In this document: positions 49,132 through 59,840 of the stretch, piece after piece | Layout: each line of letters opens with the position of its first letter | How positions within the stretch are numbered: position 1 is the stretch's first letter | Origin: Candidatus Pollutiaquabacter sp. | GTDB lineage: Bacteria > Bacteroidota > Bacteroidia > AKYH767-A > 2013-40CM-41-45 | Direction of reading: 5' to 3' | Assembly: GCA_947465495.1 (NCBI GenBank) | Contig: CANIAS010000006.1 | Location: forward strand, 1-64,000 | DNA length: 64,000 nucleotides | The notes under the pieces: generated by a model | What the model was told of the DNA's origin: nothing | Seen by the model: only the letters and a program-made list of their open reading frames with translations | The model's database searches: none | Program-made: the position numbers and the translations under genes

Positions 49132-51237
49132 ATGGAAGCCCGGAAGTCCATTCTCAAACGTATTTACCTTTCATTCTTCGCTATCTGCTTGTTCGGATGT
49201 GCGATTCTTTTCAAGATAGGGTGGATTCAATTTGTGGAGGGCTCTATGTGGAAACAGCGGGCGGATAGTCTGATGCTTGATTATAAAACAATCGAAGCTT
49301 CCCGCGGCAACATCTTTTCGTCCGATGGTAGCTTGTTAGCCACATCAGTTCCAATTTATGATTTACGGATGGATACCCGTGCAGGCGCCATTACCGATGA
49401 GATTTTTAATTCCAAAGTGGATAGCCTGTCAACCGGATTAGCATTGATTTTTAAAGACAAATCGGAACAGGAATACCGTGAAGAGTTATTCACTGCGCGT
49501 ACTAAGAAAGAACGTTACCACCTGATACACCGGGCTGCCAGTTATCCTGAATTGCTTCAGGTAAAACGCCTTCCGATTTTTAACATGGGGCGTTACAAAG
49601 GTGGACTATTAATCGAACAGAGAAGCAAGCGTGAACTTCCGTTTCGTGAATTGGCGCAGCGTACCATAGGTGTTATGCGCGAAGTTAAACCGGTTGGCAT
49701 AGAAGCCGCCTTTAACGATGACCTTAAAGGAATTAGTGGTAAGAGACTCATGCAAAAGATTTCAGGAAATACCTGGAAACCTGTGAATGACAAGGATGAG
49801 ATTGAGCCTAAAGATGGCAATGATATCGTTACTACTATTGATTTGAATATTCAGGACGTAGCGGAGAGTTCATTGGAGGAACATTTGCGATTGCACAATG
49901 CCGATCATGGATGCGCCGTGTTGATGGAAGTTGCTACAGGTGAAATAAAAGCTATTGCTAATTTATCCCGCGAGGTCGACGGTTCCTACATTGAGAAATT
50001 CAATTATGCGATTGCTGAAGCTACAGAGCCTGGCTCGACGTTCAAGCTGGCTTCGATGTTGGCTGTCATCGACGATGGATTGGCGGACACTTCTGATTTT
50101 GTATTCGTAGGCAATGGGACAACGTTCTACTTCGGGGCAAAAATGGAAGACTCGCACCCGCCACACGCTGCTCGTCTTACCGTCAATGACATCTTTGCTC
50201 ATTCATCCAATGTCGGGACTTCGCGGTTGATTTATCAAAACTACGCCAAGCACCCTCAGACATTCATTGATAAACTACACGGTTTCGGACTAGGTGCCAA
50301 ATTAAATCTTCAGATTGAAGGAGAAGGTAAACCTTTGGTAAAAAACGCTAGCGACAAAGACTGGTCTGCGCTTTCGTTGCCCTGGATCTCCATCGGTTAC
50401 GAATCAAAGATTACTCCGCTTCAGACCCTCACTTTTTATAATGCTGTTGCAAACAATGGCCGGATGGTCCGTCCCAGATTCGTAAAAGAAATTCGTCATC
50501 GTGGTCAGTTGGTGGAATCTTTTCCGACAGAAATCATACGTGATTCAATAGCCTCTCAGGCAGCACTTGCCAAAGCGCGTGCCATGATGGAAGGAGTCGT
50601 TGAACATGGTACAGGATCGGTATTGAATAATTCGCCATATAAAGTCGCCGGGAAAACAGGTACTGCGCGAATTAATAAACCCAACTCAGGATATGAAAAA
50701 GGAGGTGTTTCTTATCAAGCTTCATTCGTTGGTTACTTCCCGGCTGATCATCCTGTTTACAGTTGCATTGTCGTTGTTTACGCACCATCTAATAATGTCT
50801 ATTACGGCGGCGCAGTAGCTGCTCCTGTGTTTAAGGATATTGCAGATAAAGTTTATTCTACGCGCATGGATCTCCATGCTGAACCCTTGGAGAAGGATAC
50901 AACGGTGTCAGATCCGCTGCCAATTACCAAAGCAGGTTATCAGCAGGATATGTTGAATGTACTGGACGAAATGTCCATCGCGCATGCCCCGGCAGCAGAT
51001 CAGGCAGCATGGGTCGCTACTTCAGCCGATAAGCAAAGAGTCTCAATGACTCCTCGTAAGTATAAAGATGGTGTTATCCCTAATGTAGTTGGAATGGGAC
51101 TTCGCGATGCCATGTTTGTATTGGAAAATGAAGGACTTCATGTAAAAGTGACGGGTCGTGGATTGGTTACAAAACAATCAATCACTGCGGGCGCCGCTAT
51201 CTATAAAGGACAAACCATTCAATTGGAATTGAACTGA
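49132..51237 (+). CDS. ftsI: Peptidoglycan D,D-transpeptidase FtsI/PBP3-like, with C-terminal PASTA domain
   Basis: This septal transpeptidase crosslinks peptidoglycan. In 701 residues it has one N-terminal membrane helix (about 12-30), a pedestal/dimerisation domain (ASRGNIFSSDGSLLATS), and a transpeptidase domain with the active serine in EPGSTFKLASM (about 304), SSN in FAHSSNVGTSR and the KTGT box in VAGKTGTARIN. The last 60 residues (DGVIPNVVGMGLRDAMFVLENEG quoted in part) form one PASTA domain. Its TGA stop shares one base with the murE ATG. Confidence 0.95.
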   Translation: MEARKSILKRIYLSFFAICLFGCAILFKIGWIQFVEGSMWKQRADSLMLDYKTIEASRGNIFSSDGSLLATSVPIYDLRMDTRAGAITDEIFNSKVDSLSTGLALIFKDKSEQEYREELFTARTKKERYHLIHRAASYPELLQVKRLPIFNMGRYKGGLLIEQRSKRELPFRELAQRTIGVMREVKPVGIEAAFNDDLKGISGKRLMQKISGNTWKPVNDKDEIEPKDGNDIVTTIDLNIQDVAESSLEEHLRLHNADHGCAVLMEVATGEIKAIANLSREVDGSYIEKFNYAIAEATEPGSTFKLASMLAVIDDGLADTSDFVFVGNGTTFYFGAKMEDSHPPHAARLTVNDIFAHSSNVGTSRLIYQNYAKHPQTFIDKLHGFGLGAKLNLQIEGEGKPLVKNASDKDWSALSLPWISIGYESKITPLQTLTFYNAVANNGRMVRPRFVKEIRHRGQLVESFPTEIIRDSIASQAALAKARAMMEGVVEHGTGSVLNNSPYKVAGKTGTARINKPNSGYEKGGVSYQASFVGYFPADHPVYSCIVVVYAPSNNVYYGGAVAAPVFKDIADKVYSTRMDLHAEPLEKDTTVSDPLPITKAGYQQDMLNVLDEMSIAHAPAADQAAWVATSADKQRVSMTPRKYKDGVIPNVVGMGLRDAMFVLENEGLHVKVTGRGLVTKQSITAGAAIYKGQTIQLELN

Positions 51238-52697
51238 TGAAACAACTCAAGGACATCTTGTATAAAGCAGGCATCCTAGAAGTTGCCGGCACTACCGCTA
51301 TCGGAGTGACGGAGCTTTGTTTTGATTCCCGCAAAGTACGACATGGGTCGCTATTTATTGCGGTGCGTGGAACTCAGTCCGACGGGCATCAATTCATTCA
51401 GCAAGTTGTGCAGAGCGGAGCGCTATCCATTGTGTGTGAGACTTTTCCTGAAGTGCTTCATCCAAGTGTGACTTACGTGCGTGTTCAGGATTCTGGAGCA
51501 GCATTGGGTATCATTGCTTCCAATTTTTATGATAATCCTTCTGAGAAGTTGAAGCTGGTGGGTATCACTGGAACGAATGGAAAAACGACTACTGTTACGC
51601 TGCTTTTTCAATTATACCGTCAGTTAGGTTATTCAGCAGGATTGATTTCAACGGTCCGAAATCAGATAAACGATCAGGTCATTCCAAGTACACACACTAC
51701 TCCCGATCCTATCCAATTGAACGCGTTGCTTTCGGCAATGGTTGATGAGGATTGTCAGTTTGCTTTTATGGAAGTAAGTTCCCACGCAGTCGTTCAAAAA
51801 CGAATCGCTGGGGTTCAGTTCGCTGGTGGTGTATTTACCAACATCACTCACGATCACTTGGATTATCACAAGACGTTCGATGAATACTTGAAAGCTAAGA
51901 AAGGATTTTTTGATAGTCTTACGGCTGGAGCATTTGCATTGACCAATATCGACGACAAAAATGGAATGGTCATGCTTCAGAATACCAAAGCGGATAAACA
52001 TACCTACGCAGTTCGTAGTATGGCTGAATTCAAATGTCGGCTGATAGAAAACCACTTTTCAGGATTGCTGTTGAATTTGGATGGTCAGGATGTGCTGTGT
52101 CGGTTAGTTGGCAGTTTTAACGCCTATAACCTGACCGCTGCCTATGCTACAGCTTTGTTGCTCAATGAGGATAAGCTGAATGTACTTACTGCTTTGAGTT
52201 TGCTGGCCCCGGTTGAAGGCAGATTTGATCATGTGACTTCGTCTAAGCAAGTTATTGGAGTAATCGATTACGCGCATACGCCCGATGCTTTGGAGAATGT
52301 ATTAAATACACTTCATGACGTCTCAGCGGGGAATGGCAAGATCATTACCATCGTAGGTTGTGGTGGCGATCGTGATGCGGCAAAACGTCCGGTCATGGCT
52401 CGTATTGCTTGTGAGTTGAGCGACCGCGTGATACTGACCAGCGACAATCCTCGATCCGAAGATCCCTCAGTGATTATTCAACAGATGGAGAAGGGTGTTC
52501 CGCTGAAAGACCAGCGAAAGACGTTATCGATTGTCGATCGTAAAGAAGCCATTAAGATAGCAATCTCCTTGTCGGCTCCGGGAGACATCATTTTAGTGGC
52601 TGGAAAAGGCCATGAGAAATACCAGGAAGTAAAAGGCGTTCGTCAACCATTTGACGATAAAAAAGTGATCGAAGAACTTTTTAAAATGATGGATTGA
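51237..52697 (+). CDS. murE: UDP-MurNAc-L-Ala-D-Glu:meso-diaminopimelate ligase
   Basis: MurE adds the third residue of the peptidoglycan stem peptide. In 486 residues it has the N-terminal UDP-binding domain ([15 protein letters not shown]), the ATP site [15 protein letters not shown] (about 105-119), the carbamylated-Lys region ([20 protein letters not shown] quoted in part), and [10 protein letters not shown] (about 401-410). DNPR is the motif of ligases that choose meso-diaminopimelate rather than lysine, so I infer a DAP-type wall. Confidence 0.96.
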   Translation: MKQLKDILYKAGILEVAGTTAIGVTELCFDSRKVRHGSLFIAVRGTQSDGHQFIQQVVQSGALSIVCETFPEVLHPSVTYVRVQDSGAALGIIASNFYDNPSEKLKLVGITGTNGKTTTVTLLFQLYRQLGYSAGLISTVRNQINDQVIPSTHTTPDPIQLNALLSAMVDEDCQFAFMEVSSHAVVQKRIAGVQFAGGVFTNITHDHLDYHKTFDEYLKAKKGFFDSLTAGAFALTNIDDKNGMVMLQNTKADKHTYAVRSMAEFKCRLIENHFSGLLLNLDGQDVLCRLVGSFNAYNLTAAYATALLLNEDKLNVLTALSLLAPVEGRFDHVTSSKQVIGVIDYAHTPDALENVLNTLHDVSAGNGKIITIVGCGGDRDAAKRPVMARIACELSDRVILTSDNPRSEDPSVIIQQMEKGVPLKDQRKTLSIVDRKEAIKIAISLSAPGDIILVAGKGHEKYQEVKGVRQPFDDKKVIEELFKMMD

Positions 52698-52699
52698 TT

Positions 52700-53959
52700 A
52701 TGCTTTATTACTTGTTCCGATACCTCGATCAATACTACAACATTCCGGGAGCCGGAGTGTTTCAGTATATCTCTTTCCGCGCAGCAATGGCTGTCATTAC
52801 TTCGCTGCTTATTTCGTTAGTGTTTGGAAAAAACATTATCAAGATGCTGCATCGGATGCAAGTAGGTGAGACTGTTCGCGATCTTGGTTTGGAAGGGCAG
52901 AAAGAAAAACAAGGCACTCCAACCATGGGTGGTTTTATCATCCTCTCCGCTATTCTTATTCCAACACTGCTCTTTGCTCGACTTCTGAACGTTTACATCA
53001 TCCTGATGCTGGTTACCACTATTTGGCTGGGATTGATTGGGTTTCTGGACGATTACATCAAGGTGTTCAAAAAAGACAAAGAAGGGTTGGCGGGGCGTTT
53101 CAAAGTACTTGGGCAAATTGGCTTGGGTATTATCGTTGGTGTGACGCTTTATTTCAATAAAAATGTTGTCGTAAAAGAACGGAATACGAAAGACCGAATA
53201 ATGGTTGAACATGTGAACTCTAATGTAATTGAAGATATACGTTTGCACGAAGAAGCACTTTATGCTAAAGAAAGTATTAAGTCAACCCGGACAACAATTC
53301 CGTTTGTCAAAAATCACGAGTTTGATTACGCGTTTCTGATCAAGTGGATCGGAGATGGTTATCGTAGCTGGTCCTGGCTCATCTTCATCCCGATGGTCAT
53401 ATTGATTATTACCGCCGTCTCTAATGGCGCCAATATTACCGACGGAATTGATGGACTGGCAACTGGAACTTCTGCGATTGTCGGAGCTACGCTGGGAATA
53501 CTGGCTTACGTTTCCGGTAATACAGTCTTCGCAAATTATCTCAACATCATGTATATCCCATTCTCTGGAGAGTTGGTGATTTTCATGGCGGCCTTTGTTG
53601 GAGCGTGTGTTGGTTTCTTATGGTACAACGCTTACCCTGCGCAAGTCTTCATGGGCGATACAGGTAGTTTGGCGTTAGGAGGCATAATCGCCACGTTCGC
53701 TATCGCGATTCGAAAGGAGCTGCTTATTCCAATTCTCTGTGGAATTTTTTTCGTGGAAAATCTTTCCGTCGTCATGCAAGTGAGTTATTTCAAATACACC
53801 AAGAAGAAGTACGGCGAAGGAAGACGGATTTTTAAAATGTCTCCGTTGCACCATCACTATCAAAAATCAGGATATCATGAATCGAAGATTGTTTCTCGGT
53901 TCTGGATCATAGGGATTTTTCTCGCGATTGTCACCATTGTAACACTCAAACTAAGGTAG
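52700..53959 (+). CDS. mraY: Phospho-MurNAc-pentapeptide translocase
   Basis: MraY transfers phospho-MurNAc-pentapeptide to undecaprenyl phosphate, making lipid I. The protein of about 419 residues is longer than E. coli MraY (360) because of an insert near residues 155-225 ([15 protein letters not shown]...), which is usual in Bacteroidota. Motifs: [10 protein letters not shown], the DD of [37 protein letters not shown] and the [15 protein letters not shown] histidine stretch. The start is the ATG 2 bp after the murE stop; the overlapping TTG in the track is not needed. Confidence 0.96.
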   Translation: MLYYLFRYLDQYYNIPGAGVFQYISFRAAMAVITSLLISLVFGKNIIKMLHRMQVGETVRDLGLEGQKEKQGTPTMGGFIILSAILIPTLLFARLLNVYIILMLVTTIWLGLIGFLDDYIKVFKKDKEGLAGRFKVLGQIGLGIIVGVTLYFNKNVVVKERNTKDRIMVEHVNSNVIEDIRLHEEALYAKESIKSTRTTIPFVKNHEFDYAFLIKWIGDGYRSWSWLIFIPMVILIITAVSNGANITDGIDGLATGTSAIVGATLGILAYVSGNTVFANYLNIMYIPFSGELVIFMAAFVGACVGFLWYNAYPAQVFMGDTGSLALGGIIATFAIAIRKELLIPILCGIFFVENLSVVMQVSYFKYTKKKYGEGRRIFKMSPLHHHYQKSGYHESKIVSRFWIIGIFLAIVTIVTLKLR

Positions 53960-53979
53960 CGATCATCTCACCACCAACC

Positions 53980-55332
53980 ATGAACACACACACCACACCA
54001 TATTTTTTAGTAGTACTCGGCGCAGCGGAAAGCGGCGTTGGTGCTGCTGTATTGGCTGTGAAGCAAGGTTTGAAGGTGCTTGTTTCGGATAGCGGAAAAA
54101 TCAAAGAAGAGTACAAGCAGTTGCTGAATCGTTATGCAATTGAGTGGGAAGAAGATGGCCATTCCATCGATCGTGTTTTAAGCGCCACTGAAGTCGTGAA
54201 GAGTCCTGGCATTCCAGAAAAGGCGCCGTTGGTCAAGCAGTTGACGGCAAAAGGCATACCAGTCATCTCTGAAATAGAATTTGCCGGTCGTTATACCAAG
54301 GCTAAGATTGTTGGCATCACTGGCACCAATGGAAAGACAACTACAACATTGTTGACGTATCACATTCTGCAAAAAGCAGGATTGAACGTTGGGTTGGCTG
54401 GTAATGTTGGAAAGAGTTTCGCCTTGCAAGTGGCCGAGAATCACTTTGACTATTACGTGCTCGAACTCAGCAGTTTTCAACTCGACGGATTGCGCGATTT
54501 CAAATGCGACATCGCTATTCTCACCAATATCACCCCGGATCATTTGGACCGTTATGAATATCAATTAGAGAATTACGTGAAATCAAAGTTCCGTATTACG
54601 CGCAATCAAGGTCCCGACGATCACTTCGTGTATTGCGCGGATGATCCTATCACCGGTGAGAATCTACACTTTATCAGCGGCGCTGCACGACAACTTCCAT
54701 TCTCCATCAAATCCCGCCTTACGGATGGAGCCTACTTAGAACATCAAACACTAACAATACACACCAATCAACAATCCTTCACTATGCTTATTCATGAACT
54801 CGCCTTACAAGGCAAACACAACCTTTACAATTCCATGGCTGCTGGTATCGCTGCCCGCGTATTGGACATTCGTAACGAAGTAATTCGCGAAAGTCTCTCC
54901 GATTTTCGGAATGTTGAACACCGCCTTGAAGTAGTAACTACGGTGCACGGCATCGAATTCATTAACGATTCCAAAGCGACCAACGTGAATTCAACCTGGT
55001 ATGCCCTCGAGAGCATGACGCGTCCTGTTGTATTGATTTTGGGTGGCGTTGATAAAGGAAATGACTATTCTACCTTGGTTGACTTGGCCAAAGACAAGAT
55101 CAAAGCAATCGTTTGCATGGGAACGGACAACCGTAAGATTATACGTGCATTCAAAGACGTAGTCGCTGAAATTGTCGAAACCAAATCTGCCGAAGAAGCT
55201 GTTCAAGAATCCTATCGACTTGGCAAAAAAGGTGATGTAGTCTTATTGTCGCCGGCCTGCGCTAGTTTTGACTTGTTTGAAAACTACGAAGACCGCGGCC
55301 GTCAATTTAAGAAAGCGGTTCGTGCACTGTGA
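53980..55332 (+). CDS. murD: UDP-MurNAc-L-alanine:D-glutamate ligase
   Basis: MurD adds D-glutamate to UDP-MurNAc-L-Ala. The 450 residues are family length. The N-terminal Rossmann domain has VLGAAESGVGAAVLA. The ATP site is [17 protein letters not shown] (about 110-126), with LELSSFQLDG, NITPDHLDRYEY and INDSKATNVNST following (the SKATN motif is typical of MurD). The end has VLLSPACASFDLFENYEDRG quoted in part. It sits 20 bp after mraY. Confidence 0.96.
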   Translation: MNTHTTPYFLVVLGAAESGVGAAVLAVKQGLKVLVSDSGKIKEEYKQLLNRYAIEWEEDGHSIDRVLSATEVVKSPGIPEKAPLVKQLTAKGIPVISEIEFAGRYTKAKIVGITGTNGKTTTTLLTYHILQKAGLNVGLAGNVGKSFALQVAENHFDYYVLELSSFQLDGLRDFKCDIAILTNITPDHLDRYEYQLENYVKSKFRITRNQGPDDHFVYCADDPITGENLHFISGAARQLPFSIKSRLTDGAYLEHQTLTIHTNQQSFTMLIHELALQGKHNLYNSMAAGIAARVLDIRNEVIRESLSDFRNVEHRLEVVTTVHGIEFINDSKATNVNSTWYALESMTRPVVLILGGVDKGNDYSTLVDLAKDKIKAIVCMGTDNRKIIRAFKDVVAEIVETKSAEEAVQESYRLGKKGDVVLLSPACASFDLFENYEDRGRQFKKAVRAL

Positions 55333-55356
55333 TTTGTAGTTCCATCCGTATTTAAA

Positions 55357-56532
55357 ATGTACGTTTCCATGCAAGCTACCTGGCTAGATAAATACTTTAA
55401 AGGCGACCGAACGATCTGGAGGATTGTTTTCATGTTGTCGATTTTTTCGTTGCTAGCCGTTTATAGCAGCACGGGTACGTTGGCCTATAAGTATCAGAAG
55501 GGCAACACCGAATATTATCTTTTAAAGCATCTCATGATCCTTGCATTTGGTTTGGTGCTCATGTATGCGGCGCATCGTGTGAAGTATACATTTTATTTGA
55601 AGCTCTCAGCCATTTTACTTTGGGTCACTATTCCCTTATTGGGGTTGACCTTGGTGTTAGGTACGAATTTAAATGAGGCCAGTCGGTGGTTAACATTGCC
55701 GGGTATTAACATCACCTTCCAGACTTCCGACTTTGCCAAATTAGCACTCGTGATCTATGTAGCCAGGGTGTTGTCTAAAAGGCAGGATGAAGAGATGACG
55801 TTCAAGTCGATCTTTTGGCCACTTCTTTTGCCCGTAATGGCAGTCTGTGCTTTAATTCTCCCTGCTAATTTTTCAACGTCAGCGGTACTCTTTATTTCCT
55901 GTTTATTTTTAATGCTAATAGGTAGAGTTAAGGTGAAGCACATTCTGTCTATGTTTGGCATCGGACTCGTGCTTTTCATGTTTTACATTGGCTATTCATT
56001 TGCTACTGGTAACTTAGGTCGAATTAAGACCTGGCAAGCTCGTATCGAGCGCTTCAAAAGTGCGGAAGCGGAAGATAATTATCAGTCGGATCAGGCAAAG
56101 ATTGCTATCGCTAATGGAGGTTTGATTGGGAAGTTTCCAGGCAATAGCACACAGCGCAATTTTTTACCCCACCCATATTCCGATTTTATCTTCGCCATAA
56201 TTCTGGAAGAGTACGGAATGATAGGCGGAGCTCTTATCCTCTTCTTATACATATTGTTGTTTTACCGTGTGATCCGATTTATCCATCATAGCCCGATGGC
56301 ATTCGGTACGCTCTTGTCGGTTGGATGTACATTCATTCTCATCTTTCAGGCAATGATTAATATGGCGGTGGCGGTTGGATTACTTCCGGTCACTGGTCAG
56401 CCGTTGCCTTTGGTCAGCATGGGCGGCTCCTCCATTTGGTTTACCAGTATCGGTATTGGTATTGTGTTGAGTGTTAGTCGTCAAATTGAAAAAGAAAAGA
56501 AAGAAGGAGGAGGCGAACTTGCAGAAGCGTAA
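55357..56532 (+). CDS. ftsW: Septal peptidoglycan glycosyltransferase FtsW (SEDS family)
   Basis: This SEDS polymerase makes septal glycan with PBP3. In 391 residues it has about ten helices and the family motifs VYSSTGTLAY, NEASRWLTLPGINITFQTSDFAKLAL (quoted in part), FPGNSTQRNFLPHPYSDFIFA and EEYGMIGGALILFLY. Near the C-terminus LPVTGQPLPLVSMGGSS is conserved. It ends in a charged tail EKEKKEGGGELAEA, whose coding sequence overlaps the probable murG start. Confidence 0.95.
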   Translation: MYVSMQATWLDKYFKGDRTIWRIVFMLSIFSLLAVYSSTGTLAYKYQKGNTEYYLLKHLMILAFGLVLMYAAHRVKYTFYLKLSAILLWVTIPLLGLTLVLGTNLNEASRWLTLPGINITFQTSDFAKLALVIYVARVLSKRQDEEMTFKSIFWPLLLPVMAVCALILPANFSTSAVLFISCLFLMLIGRVKVKHILSMFGIGLVLFMFYIGYSFATGNLGRIKTWQARIERFKSAEAEDNYQSDQAKIAIANGGLIGKFPGNSTQRNFLPHPYSDFIFAIILEEYGMIGGALILFLYILLFYRVIRFIHHSPMAFGTLLSVGCTFILIFQAMINMAVAVGLLPVTGQPLPLVSMGGSSIWFTSIGIGIVLSVSRQIEKEKKEGGGELAEA

Positions 56533-57628
56533 GTTGAAAGTCATTATAAGTGGTGGCGGTACGGGTGGACACATCTTCCCGGCGGTAGCCATTGCACAGT
56601 CGTTGATGAAAATGAATCCGGAGAATGAAATTCTATTCGTTGGTGCGAATGGGCGAATGGAAATGGAAAAGGTTCCTGCTGCCGGATTTAACATTGTCGG
56701 ACTTAACATTGCAGGCTTTCAACGTCGACTGACGTTTTCCAATGTATTATTACCATTCAAAATAATAGGCAGTTTACTCAAGGCGCGTTCCATTGTTAAG
56801 ACTTTTCGACCGGATGTTGCGGTTGGGGTTGGCGGCTATGCCAGTGGTCCTATGCTATTCGCTGCGACCTGGTTGAAAATTCCATCCTTGATTCAGGAGC
56901 AAAATTCATTTGCAGGTGTGACTAATCGAATTCTGTCTAAACGGGTTAATCGCATTTGTGTCGCCTATGAAGGAATGGAGCAGTATTTTCCCAAAAATAA
57001 AATCCGATTGACTGGGAATCCGGTTCGTGCGGACCTGCAATATTTAAAAACGAAACGCGAAGAAGCGTTCAATTATTTCGGACTTGACCCTGAAAAATCT
57101 GTAGTGCTAGTCATTGGTGGTAGTTTAGGTGCACGAACCATCAACTTGGCCATGGCAGAAGGTCTTGATCGATTCACCAAAGAGGACATACAAATTGTAT
57201 GGCAAACGGGGAAATCCGGTTTTGCCATTGCTAATGAAAAGACCTCCGGAAAGTCGAATCAAGGAGTCCGTGTTTTTGAATTTATCCAACGTATGGATTT
57301 GGCATATGCTGTTGCAGACGTAGTTGTGTCGCGTGCCGGTGCAAGTTCTGTTTCAGAACTCGCGTTAGCTGAGAAAGCTGCTATCCTGGTCCCTTCGCCG
57401 AATGTGGCAGAGGATCATCAGACCAAGAATGCCATGGCACTGGTCCGAAAGGAAGCGGCTTGGTTAGTATCTGACCGTGATGCTGCCTCTCAGTTGGTTG
57501 ACAAAACAATTTCGCTCATAAAGAATCAGCATAGTAAACAACTTCTTTCAAATAAAATTGCGGCCATGGCATTGCCAGGTGCAGCTGGAATTATTGCAGA
57601 AGAAGTATATCAATTGGCAGGATCATGA
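56519..57628 (+). CDS. murG: MurG N-acetylglucosaminyltransferase, probable TTG start
   Basis: MurG adds GlcNAc to lipid I to form lipid II. The protein of about 369 residues is GT28 family: VIISGGGTGGHIFPAVAIA (glycine-rich loop), VGVGGYASGPMLFAA, QEQNSFAGVTNRIL, RLTGNPVRADL, VIGGSLGARTIN, and ADVVVSRAGASSVSELA with the late PSPNVAEDHQTKNA. No ATG is in frame at the 5' end. Candidates are GTG 56471, TTG 56486, TTG 56519 and TTG 56534. TTG 56519 gives MQKRKLKVIISGGG, the normal family start, and overlaps ftsW by 14 bp. The TGA stop overlaps murC (ATGA). Confidence 0.94.
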   Translation: MQKRKLKVIISGGGTGGHIFPAVAIAQSLMKMNPENEILFVGANGRMEMEKVPAAGFNIVGLNIAGFQRRLTFSNVLLPFKIIGSLLKARSIVKTFRPDVAVGVGGYASGPMLFAATWLKIPSLIQEQNSFAGVTNRILSKRVNRICVAYEGMEQYFPKNKIRLTGNPVRADLQYLKTKREEAFNYFGLDPEKSVVLVIGGSLGARTINLAMAEGLDRFTKEDIQIVWQTGKSGFAIANEKTSGKSNQGVRVFEFIQRMDLAYAVADVVVSRAGASSVSELALAEKAAILVPSPNVAEDHQTKNAMALVRKEAAWLVSDRDAASQLVDKTISLIKNQHSKQLLSNKIAAMALPGAAGIIAEEVYQLAGS

Positions 57629-59016
57629 TGAGGCGTACAATCGATTTCAATCAGATCAATTCGGTCTACTTCTTAGGGATCGGCGGAATAGGCATGTCTG
57701 CCATTGCTCGTTTTTTCAAATCCCAAGGCAAAGTAGTCGCAGGGTATGACAAGACGCGTACGCCGTTGACCGATGAATTGACCGCTGAAGGCATCGACGT
57801 ACGTTATGTAGATGACCCAACGACCATACACGAATTTTTCAGTGATCCGTCTAGTACGTTAGTGGTTTTAACACCCGCAATACCCAAAGATCATCAGGAA
57901 TGGGCTCATTTCCTGAAGAACGATTTTCCCATTCTTAAGCGTTCCGAAGTACTGGGAATTATTACTGCTAATTTTTTTACCATCGCTGTGGCTGGAACTC
58001 ATGGTAAAACCACAACATCAACCTTGATAGCGCACTTGTTAAAGGATGCAGGAATTGACTGTACGGCCTTTCTTGGTGGCATTTCAAAAAATTATAAAAC
58101 CAACCTGTTGTTGGGTAGTGCTCAAGATGGCCGACATATTGTTGTTGTAGAGGCCGACGAATACGACCGCTCCTTTCTGACCCTTTTCCCGGATGTGGCC
58201 ATTATTACCTCCATGGATCCCGATCATTTGGATATTTATGGATCGGAAGAGGAAATGAAAGAAACATACCGTCGGTTCGCTGGTCAAGTAAAAACTTCCG
58301 GACAACTCATTTATAAAAAAGGATTGCCCATCGGCCTAGTACCGGCTCCTGCCATCGATTATTCCTTGTACGGACCGGCTGATCAATACGCTTCCGCTAT
58401 TGTGATTCGTGACCATCAATACCGGTTTGATTGGACGAATGGACAGGATACGTATTTTGATTTGACTACTCAACTTCCTGGTCAGCATAATGTAGAGAAC
58501 GCTATTGCGGCTATTGCAGCGGTAAGGGCTGTCGGTTTAACAGAATCGGCCATACGTAAAGGATTAGCTTCGTATACCGGCGTGCGCCGCCGTTTTGATT
58601 ATCAGGTCCGCAGCGCAGAGCACATATATATAGACGACTACGCGCATCACCCAGAGGAGTTGCGTGCCTGCATTGCCTCTGCTCGAGATTTGTACCCCGG
58701 ACGTGCCATTACTGGTATTTTTCAGCCACACTTATTTACACGCACCAGAGATTTTGTAGATGGTTTTGCTAAGAGCCTTTCGATGTTGGATCGGTTGATC
58801 CTGCTGGATATCTATCCGGCTCGCGAATTACCTATTCCTGGAGTAACGTCCAATATGATCTTCGAAAAAGTAAGTTCACCAACCAAGGTGCTGCTTAAAA
58901 AGGAAGATGTAGTCAATTATTTAAGGAACGAGCCACCTGATGTGTTGCTCACCTTAGGCGCAGGTGATATCGACCAGTTGGTTGATCCGATCCGGGAAAT
59001 GATATCAAATACATAA
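57625..59016 (+). CDS. murC: UDP-N-acetylmuramate:L-alanine ligase
   Basis: MurC adds the first L-alanine to UDP-MurNAc. The 463 residues are family length. Motifs: VYFLGIGGIGMSAIARFF (about 14-31), VAGTHGKTTTSTLIAHLL (ATP site, about 118-135), VVEADEYDRSFLTL, TSMDPDHLDIYG, and YIDDYAHHPEELRA (about 334-347). The start overlaps the end of murG by 4 bp; either of two adjacent ATG codons could be used. Confidence 0.96.
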   Translation: MMRRTIDFNQINSVYFLGIGGIGMSAIARFFKSQGKVVAGYDKTRTPLTDELTAEGIDVRYVDDPTTIHEFFSDPSSTLVVLTPAIPKDHQEWAHFLKNDFPILKRSEVLGIITANFFTIAVAGTHGKTTTSTLIAHLLKDAGIDCTAFLGGISKNYKTNLLLGSAQDGRHIVVVEADEYDRSFLTLFPDVAIITSMDPDHLDIYGSEEEMKETYRRFAGQVKTSGQLIYKKGLPIGLVPAPAIDYSLYGPADQYASAIVIRDHQYRFDWTNGQDTYFDLTTQLPGQHNVENAIAAIAAVRAVGLTESAIRKGLASYTGVRRRFDYQVRSAEHIYIDDYAHHPEELRACIASARDLYPGRAITGIFQPHLFTRTRDFVDGFAKSLSMLDRLILLDIYPARELPIPGVTSNMIFEKVSSPTKVLLKKEDVVNYLRNEPPDVLLTLGAGDIDQLVDPIREMISNT

Positions 59017-59018
59017 AC

Positions 59019-59840
59019 ATGAACAAGCTATTCTCAACCATTGATTGGAGAAAGACTGGCAAAACGGCTGGCTGGATGGCGCTCGTTTTGCTGTTTTTTG
59101 TCACGGTAGGCTTTACCGATTCCAGGATGCGTGAATTGCCATGCGCTGGTTTGGAGACCACGGTACTTGATACTTCCGGCCATGATTTCATTGATGCGCA
59201 GGGTATCGGTCAGTTGGTGCTGGATAAATATGGTGAAGTGGTGGGGAAGCCATTGTCTGCAATTAACATGGCTTTGTTGGAAAAAATCATGCTCAACAAC
59301 CCATTCATTGAAAGCGCAAGGGTATTTTCAACCATTGATGGGAAGCTTCATATTGAGGTAGTTCAACGCGATCCAATTGTTCGCGTGATCAACTTTAGGG
59401 ATGAGAGTTTTTACATGGACGGGAACGGAGTTTATATGCCGGTTTCGGAAAATTACACTGCAAGAGTGCCCGTGGCAAACGGGTTTATATTCAATAGGGA
59501 AGCGGAAGGGAATGTTCGAGCTTATTCTGACGAAGAGTTGAACGATACTACGGTGGCTGTATCAAGAGCCTATCAGGTATTTCAAGTGGCGGAGTATATA
59601 CGTCAGCATGAGTTTTGGAATTCACAGATCGAGCAGATCTATATGAATCTTAACGGTGACATGGAATTGATACCACGTGTGGGTGAGCACAAAATTGTAT
59701 TCGGCGATTCCAGGGATCTGAAAATTAAATTCGAAAAGCTCTACCTGTTTTATCAGGAGGGCCTCAATAATACCGGTTGGAATAAATACACCACCATCAA
59801 TCTTAAGTATCAAAACCAGGTAGTCTGCACCAAGAAATGA
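59019..59840 (+). CDS. ftsQ: Cell-division protein FtsQ
   Basis: FtsQ links early and late divisome parts. The 273-residue protein has a short cytoplasmic tail, one membrane helix (about 16-34, TAGWMALVLLFFVTVGF) and a periplasmic POTRA-like region. Landmarks there are FIDAQGIGQLVLDKYGEVVG, NPFIESARVFSTIDGKLHIEV and the QRDPIVRVIN strand (all quoted in part). The position between murC and ftsA and the layout support the name; the sequence is divergent, as usual. Its stop overlaps the ftsA start (ATGA). Confidence 0.92.
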   Translation: MNKLFSTIDWRKTGKTAGWMALVLLFFVTVGFTDSRMRELPCAGLETTVLDTSGHDFIDAQGIGQLVLDKYGEVVGKPLSAINMALLEKIMLNNPFIESARVFSTIDGKLHIEVVQRDPIVRVINFRDESFYMDGNGVYMPVSENYTARVPVANGFIFNREAEGNVRAYSDEELNDTTVAVSRAYQVFQVAEYIRQHEFWNSQIEQIYMNLNGDMELIPRVGEHKIVFGDSRDLKIKFEKLYLFYQEGLNNTGWNKYTTINLKYQNQVVCTKK

